From Bacteroidota bacterium (GTDB taxonomy: Bacteria; Bacteroidota; Bacteroidia; Bacteroidales; CAJPTX01), in contig PDRH01000006.1 of assembly GCA_002748015.1 (NCBI GenBank), forward strand, positions 1-9,377: 9,377 nucleotides of DNA, in the 5' to 3' direction. Below, piece after piece: positions 5,701 through 9,377 of this stretch; the stretch's first letter is position 1; every line of letters begins with the position of its first letter. Both the position numbers and the translations under genes were made by a program. The notes beneath the pieces were generated by a model. It was not told the origin of the DNA. It ran no database searches and saw only the letters and a program-made list of their open reading frames with translations.

Positions 5701-6447
5701 CTACTTCTTCTTCGCCTGGTTGGCCACCGCCTCCATCAGCGCCTTGATAACCTCCGGGTCGCCGATGTACTCGTCCTTCACCAGGTTCAGCTCATCATCG
5801 AACTCGAAGACGTAGGGAATACCCGTCGGGATGTTCACCCCTATGATGTCCTCATCCGAAATGCCCTTGAGCACCTTCACGATGGCACGTAGGCTGTTGC
5901 CGTGCGCCGCCACGATGACATCATCATGCTCCCGCAGGCTCTGGCGGATCGTCCCCTCCCAGTAGGGCATCATGCGCGCCACCGTATCCTTGAGGCACTC
6001 CGTCAGCGGGATCAGCTCCCTGTCCACCCCGGCATAGCGCGGGTCAGCCAGCGGGGAACGCTCGTCGTCCGGCGCCAGCGGATCGGGCGCAATGTCGTAG
6101 CTACGCCGCCACTTCAGCACCTGCGCCTCGCCGTACTTCTCGGCTGTCTCCGCCTTATTGAGGCCCTGCAGCATGCCGTAGTGCTTCTCGTTGAGCCGCC
6201 AGGACTTCTCCACCGGCACCCACAGGCGGTCCATCTGATCTAGCACGTGGAAGAGCGTCCGTATGGCGCGCGTGAGCGTGGAGGTGTAGGCCATGGTGAA
6301 TTTGAAATCCCTCGCCTTGAGGTCCTTGCCGGCCTGTATCGCCTCGGCCAGCCCCTTCTCGGTGAGGTCCACATCCGTCCACCCCGTAAAGCGGTTCTCC
6401 AAATTCCACTGGCTCTGCCCGTGGCGTATCAGCACCAATCTCTTCAT
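5701..6447 (-). CDS. gpmA: 2,3-bisphosphoglycerate-dependent phosphoglycerate mutase
   Basis: A 248-residue cytoplasmic enzyme that interconverts 3- and 2-phosphoglycerate in glycolysis and gluconeogenesis through a phosphohistidine. The N-terminus holds the histidine-phosphatase signature LIRHGQSQWN, with catalytic His9. TSTLTRAIRT (55-64) carries the phosphate-binding Arg60. WRLNEKHYGMLQGLNK contains the proton-donating Glu87. AAHGNSLRA holds the second active-site His182. The length and the C-terminal tail, absent from shorter phosphatases of the superfamily, fit dPGM rather than a generic histidine phosphatase. The ATG at 6447 has AAAGGAT about seven bases upstream on the minus strand (plus bases 6454-6460). 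It is transcribed away from the addB-like gene and converges with the lipoproteins. No frameshift is seen. Confidence 0.97.
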   Translation of the reverse strand: MKRLVLIRHGQSQWNLENRFTGWTDVDLTEKGLAEAIQAGKDLKARDFKFTMAYTSTLTRAIRTLFHVLDQMDRLWVPVEKSWRLNEKHYGMLQGLNKAETAEKYGEAQVLKWRRSYDIAPDPLAPDDERSPLADPRYAGVDRELIPLTECLKDTVARMMPYWEGTIRQSLREHDDVIVAAHGNSLRAIVKVLKGISDEDIIGVNIPTGIPYVFEFDDELNLVKDEYIGDPEVIKALMEAVANQAKKK

Positions 6448-6510
6448 AGCTATATCCTTTTTCGGTTTTTATTCCTGCGTTCAGACGGCCTGGTACGCTG
6501 GCCATCCCTG

Positions 6511-6518
6511 CAAAGTTA
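6511..6518 (-). promoter_or_regulatory. gpmA: Candidate -7 promoter element of gpmA
   Basis: CAAAGTTA on the plus strand reads TAACTTTG on the minus strand, an exact TAnnTTTG match, 64 bases before the gpmA start codon. No clear TTG/TTTG -33 element is present about 20 bases further upstream, so the call rests on one element. Confidence 0.45.
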
Positions 6519-6590
6519 ATCATTCTTTCGCTCTCCCCCACCCTCCCGAGGAAATGGGCTTTTCGCAATGCATCGAACAGCCCCCGCCTG

Positions 6591-6633
6591 GGGGTTCCCT
6601 CCGTATTTCTCGGAGAAATACGGAGGGAACCCC
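6591..6633. repeat. 43-base near-perfect palindrome
   Basis: Two perfectly complementary 21-base arms (6591-6611 and 6613-6633) surround one central G. The outer ends are GGGGTTCCCTCC and GGAGGGAACCCC, and the inner ends are TATTTCTC and GAGAAATA. It lies upstream of both divergent genes, so it cannot terminate either, and no T-run follows. It could be a dispersed palindromic repeat or a large operator. Confidence 0.85.
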
Positions 6634-6721
6634 TACCCGGAACATGATTACTGGCACTATGAAGGCAGACGAACGACCTCCGCAAACGGGCCTGGCAAAA
6701 CTGAGTATCCGCCCTTTTTCG

Positions 6722-6729
6722 TACCTTTG
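6722..6729 (+). promoter_or_regulatory. Candidate -7 promoter element of the addB-like gene
   Basis: TACCTTTG is an exact TAnnTTTG match only 24 bases before the ATG at 6753. Transcription from it would give a short A-rich leader of roughly 15-20 bases without Shine-Dalgarno. The -33 region is not well defined. Confidence 0.5.
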
Positions 6730-6752
6730 AGGCTACTAAAATCAGCAATCCC

Positions 6753-9377
6753 ATGACCCCATTCCTCAAGCAGGTGGCGCAGGACCTCCTCAAGCAGTGG
6801 GGGGTAGAAAAGCTGGGTAGCTCCATGCTCTTCTTCCCCTCTGCCCGTACACGTCTCTCCTTCGTGCAGCAGCTGCATGAGCTACACGAGGGGGCTCTCC
6901 TCCTGCCCGAGTGGGGCGACCTGCGGGGCGTGATGGAGCGGCTGACCGGCCTGGAGGTGGTAGAGCCGCTGGCGCTGGTGGGCGAGGTGCACGGCTTCAT
7001 GATGGAAAAGGGCGTGCTGAAGGATCGGCCGGAGGAGGACTTCGACAGCTTCTTCCCCTGGGCGCAGACCATCCTCTCGGACTTCGACCAGGTGGACAAG
7101 TACCGGGTGGATGCCCGGCGGCTCTTCCTGAATATCCGCGACCTGAAGGCCATGGACTCACCGGTGGACTACCTGAGCGAGGAGCAGGTGCAGATACTCA
7201 AGGCCTACTTCGGGGAGATGTTCAAGGGCGAGTCGCCCATCACGGAGAAGTACCAGACCATCTGGAATGTTCTCTACGACCTGTACATTCACCTGCAAGA
7301 GCGGATGGACGAGTGCAAGCAGTCGTACGAGGGGGCGGTGATCCGCCGGGGGGTGGAGATGGTGCTGGCGGGGGCAGACCTTCGGGACGAAAGGATACTG
7401 CCCGAGCGGGTGGCCTTCATCGGCTTCAATGCGCTCAATGCCTGCGAGCAGGTGCTCTTCGACCGGGTGGGGCGAGCGGGAGCAAACACCCGCTACTACT
7501 GGAACTACGCGGACTACCTCCTGGACGAGAACCCAGAGGGGCATGAGAGCAGGGCCGTGGTGGAGGAGATGGAGGAGGTCTTCGGACGGCAGGTGCTGGA
7601 GGCGCAGCGGGGGGAGGCCACGCCGGAGGACTACTCGCTCGACCTGCTGGAGGAGTTCCGCCGGGTGGAGGGGGCGAAGCGCTACTTCGTACGCAGGCCC
7701 AGGGAGGAGGCCGGGCTATTCATCTCGCAGAACCTGAGGGATTTCCCGAGCGCATTGGGGAAGTCCTCGGCCGAGAGCATGCATGGGGCACAGAGGATAT
7801 GCCTACATGCCACGCCAACCATCCTCTCACAGGCCGAGGCGCTGGGTTCGCTGCTGCAGGAGCTGGAGGGGGAGACCAGCGACTGGAGCCGCACTGTGGT
7901 GGTCCTACCGGACGAGTCCTTGCTCTTCCCGGTGCTCGAGCAGATGCCGCAGCACCTGGCCAGGGAGGCGAACATCACCATGGGCTACCCGATGCGCTCT
8001 ACGCCGGTGTACGACCTGCTGACGGATGCCACGCAGTACCTCCAGCTGGGAGGAGCGGAGGGCGAAATCCCGACGGAGCTGCACGACAGGCTATGGCTCA
8101 ACCCCATCATGAAGGGCTGGGTAGGCGCACAGCGAAGGGCGGAGGCATCGCCCAGCACGAAGGGGGCGACGAAAAGCTCTTCCCCCGAACCATCAATGTA
8201 CATAAAGGGGCTACTAGAGGAGCTAGCCAGCGACCATACAAGAACGGATGCCCTCCAGGCCGAGCTGAATCTGCTGGAGCGGATTGCTGAGGGGTGGGCG
8301 GAGGACACCCCGCTGGTGTGGCAGGCCTACGTACATAATGCCTACGGGCTGCTGAGCGACCTGCGCACCACCCTGCAACGCATAGGCCTAGAGATTAGCC
8401 CGCGGCTACTCCTCCGGCTGCTGCCGCAGGTGTTCGGCTCGTCGAAGCTGCCCATCAAGGGGAGCACGCAGCAGGGGATACAGGTCATGGGCTTTCTGGA
8501 GACGAGAAACCTGGACTTCGACCGGGTCATCATCCTCTCGACGAACGAGTCGTACCTACCGGCGCAGCAGCAACGGCCGTCCTTCATCTTCAACTCCCTG
8601 CAGCGGCTCTACGGGCTGCCATCGCTAGCCGACCGGGAGGCCATGTACGCCTACTACTTCCACATGGCCATCGCCCGGGCCGAGAGCGTGCACCTAGTAT
8701 ACGTGAACAACGAGAGCCTCGGGCAGGAGGGGGAGGAAAGCCGCTACATCCTCCAGATAAAGCACCTCTGGGGCATGGGGGAACGACTCCGGAGCATAGA
8801 CTACCTCTTCAACCCGTCGCCCAGCGCGCTGACCCCAAAGAGCGTACCGAAGGCGGGGCCAATCCGTACGCAGCTGGAGGCCTTCCTGCATACGGAGAAG
8901 AATGAGGAGGGCAAGCTATCCTTCTCACCCTCGGCCATCAAGAACCTGATTGAGTGCCCGATGCGCTTCTACTACTCCCGCCTGGCCCGCCTACATGGAA
9001 GGCGCGATAATGCCACGGGGGAGTTCGACTCGCTGCTATTCGGGAATATCATACACGGCAGCCTCAACGAGCTCTATACACCGCTGGTTAGCCCTGAGGC
9101 TAAAAATCCGCGGGTTCTTGAGGCGAAGGACCTAGAGGGGCTGAAAAATGGGGATACCATCCGCCGGACGGTTCGGGAGAAGACGCTCGAGCTGCTGCTG
9201 GCGGAGAAGGTGCAACGGGAGGAGGACAACCAGCGGGGACGAACCGCAGCGACCAAGCAGCGCCATCAGCTGGCGGACATCCACCTGCACACGCTGCAGG
9301 AGCTACAGATGCAGGTGGCAGAGGGCGTCATCCGGAATGTTATCGAGACGGATATCCACTCCCTAGGGGCCGAAAGC
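6753..9377 (+). CDS. addB: AddB-like PD-(D/E)XK nuclease with degenerate helicase region (3' end outside window)
   Basis: The frame is open for 875 codons with no stop before the window end. By family, this is the AddB-type subunit of the AddAB helicase-nuclease, which processes double-strand DNA ends for RecA-dependent repair. Residues 23-37 (SSMLFFPSARTRLSF) stand where a Walker A loop would be but lack GxGKT, so helicase ATP hydrolysis is not expected from this subunit. MGYPMRSTPVYDLL (410-423) and GFLETRNLDFDRVIIL with STNESYLP (580-603) are typical of the inactivated UvrD-like core. The nuclease domain starts at SFSPSAIKNLIECPMRFYY (from about 723) with Cys735, the probable first iron-sulphur ligand, then FGNIIHG with His768. 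The catalytic D...E-x-K and remaining cysteines would lie beyond the window. The ATG at 6753 follows a -7 element closely. addA, the usual partner, may be downstream. Confidence 0.88.
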   Translation, partial: MTPFLKQVAQDLLKQWGVEKLGSSMLFFPSARTRLSFVQQLHELHEGALLLPEWGDLRGVMERLTGLEVVEPLALVGEVHGFMMEKGVLKDRPEEDFDSFFPWAQTILSDFDQVDKYRVDARRLFLNIRDLKAMDSPVDYLSEEQVQILKAYFGEMFKGESPITEKYQTIWNVLYDLYIHLQERMDECKQSYEGAVIRRGVEMVLAGADLRDERILPERVAFIGFNALNACEQVLFDRVGRAGANTRYYWNYADYLLDENPEGHESRAVVEEMEEVFGRQVLEAQRGEATPEDYSLDLLEEFRRVEGAKRYFVRRPREEAGLFISQNLRDFPSALGKSSAESMHGAQRICLHATPTILSQAEALGSLLQELEGETSDWSRTVVVLPDESLLFPVLEQMPQHLAREANITMGYPMRSTPVYDLLTDATQYLQLGGAEGEIPTELHDRLWLNPIMKGWVGAQRRAEASPSTKGATKSSSPEPSMYIKGLLEELASDHTRTDALQAELNLLERIAEGWAEDTPLVWQAYVHNAYGLLSDLRTTLQRIGLEISPRLLLRLLPQVFGSSKLPIKGSTQQGIQVMGFLETRNLDFDRVIILSTNESYLPAQQQRPSFIFNSLQRLYGLPSLADREAMYAYYFHMAIARAESVHLVYVNNESLGQEGEESRYILQIKHLWGMGERLRSIDYLFNPSPSALTPKSVPKAGPIRTQLEAFLHTEKNEEGKLSFSPSAIKNLIECPMRFYYSRLARLHGRRDNATGEFDSLLFGNIIHGSLNELYTPLVSPEAKNPRVLEAKDLEGLKNGDTIRRTVREKTLELLLAEKVQREEDNQRGRTAATKQRHQLADIHLHTLQELQMQVAEGVIRNVIETDIHSLGAES

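Larger units (their letters stand above)
6448..6752. other. Divergent intergenic region between gpmA and the addB-like gene
   Basis: These 305 bases hold no convincing gene. They contain a candidate -7 element for each direction, a 43-base near-perfect palindrome (6591-6633) and a smaller CCCCC/GGGGG hairpin (6581-6594) that overlaps the palindrome and could compete with it. Short ORFs crossing the palindrome are artefacts of its symmetry. Confidence 0.7.

Noticed and set aside
6155..7153. A 332-codon open frame on the minus strand
   Set aside because: It overlaps the start of gpmA out of frame, crosses the palindrome and runs antisense to the addB-like gene. Its composition (Ser/Arg-rich, low complexity) is that of a shadow frame in G+C-rich DNA.
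6911..7546. A 211-codon plus-strand frame rich in Gly, Arg and Ala
   Set aside because: It lies completely inside the addB-like gene in another frame and has shadow-like composition.

Overview
The window looks like ordinary chromosomal DNA from a G+C-rich member of the Bacteroidetes, probably order Bacteroidales. A Porphyromonas-like organism is my guess but is not proven. The reasons are: promoter elements of the Bacteroidetes type (TAnnTTTG at -7 with TTG/TTTG about 20 bases upstream); several starts without a Shine-Dalgarno sequence; small lipoproteins with a K-(D/E)-(D/E)-like signal just after the lipidated Cys; and a Bacteroidetes-style AddB-like protein with a degenerate helicase N-terminus.

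Layout from left to right. Bases 3-1013 are the 3' end of pheT (phenylalanyl-tRNA synthetase beta chain), closed by a strong hairpin terminator. A bacterial ferritin gene follows (1245-1736) with its own terminator. Next is an 85-residue charged helical protein of unknown function (1912-2169), with a well-formed promoter and a strong terminator. nadB (L-aspartate oxidase, 2374-3963) ends at a perfect 32-base palindromic terminator. A small cupin gene (4120-4449) comes next, preceded by an in-frame 10-codon upstream ORF and followed by a terminator. Two related short lipoprotein genes follow: the first (4635-5166) is split by two frameshifts, and the second (5231-5452) is a short version. Converging on them from the minus strand is gpmA (6447 down to 5701). 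Diverging from gpmA is the large AddB-like nuclease gene (6753 to the window end, 875 codons seen, 3' end missing).

Almost every gene appears to be its own transcription unit: each is followed by a hairpin, and three carry a recognisable -7 promoter element. The genes cover translation, iron storage, NAD synthesis, glycolysis and recombinational repair, with no shared pathway. I found no CRISPR array, transposase, integrase, tRNA, rRNA or obvious defence island. The least ordinary parts are the decayed lipoprotein pair, the 43-base near-perfect palindrome in the gpmA/addB divergent spacer, the unknown 85-residue protein, and the unusual preference for ATA isoleucine codons in nadB.
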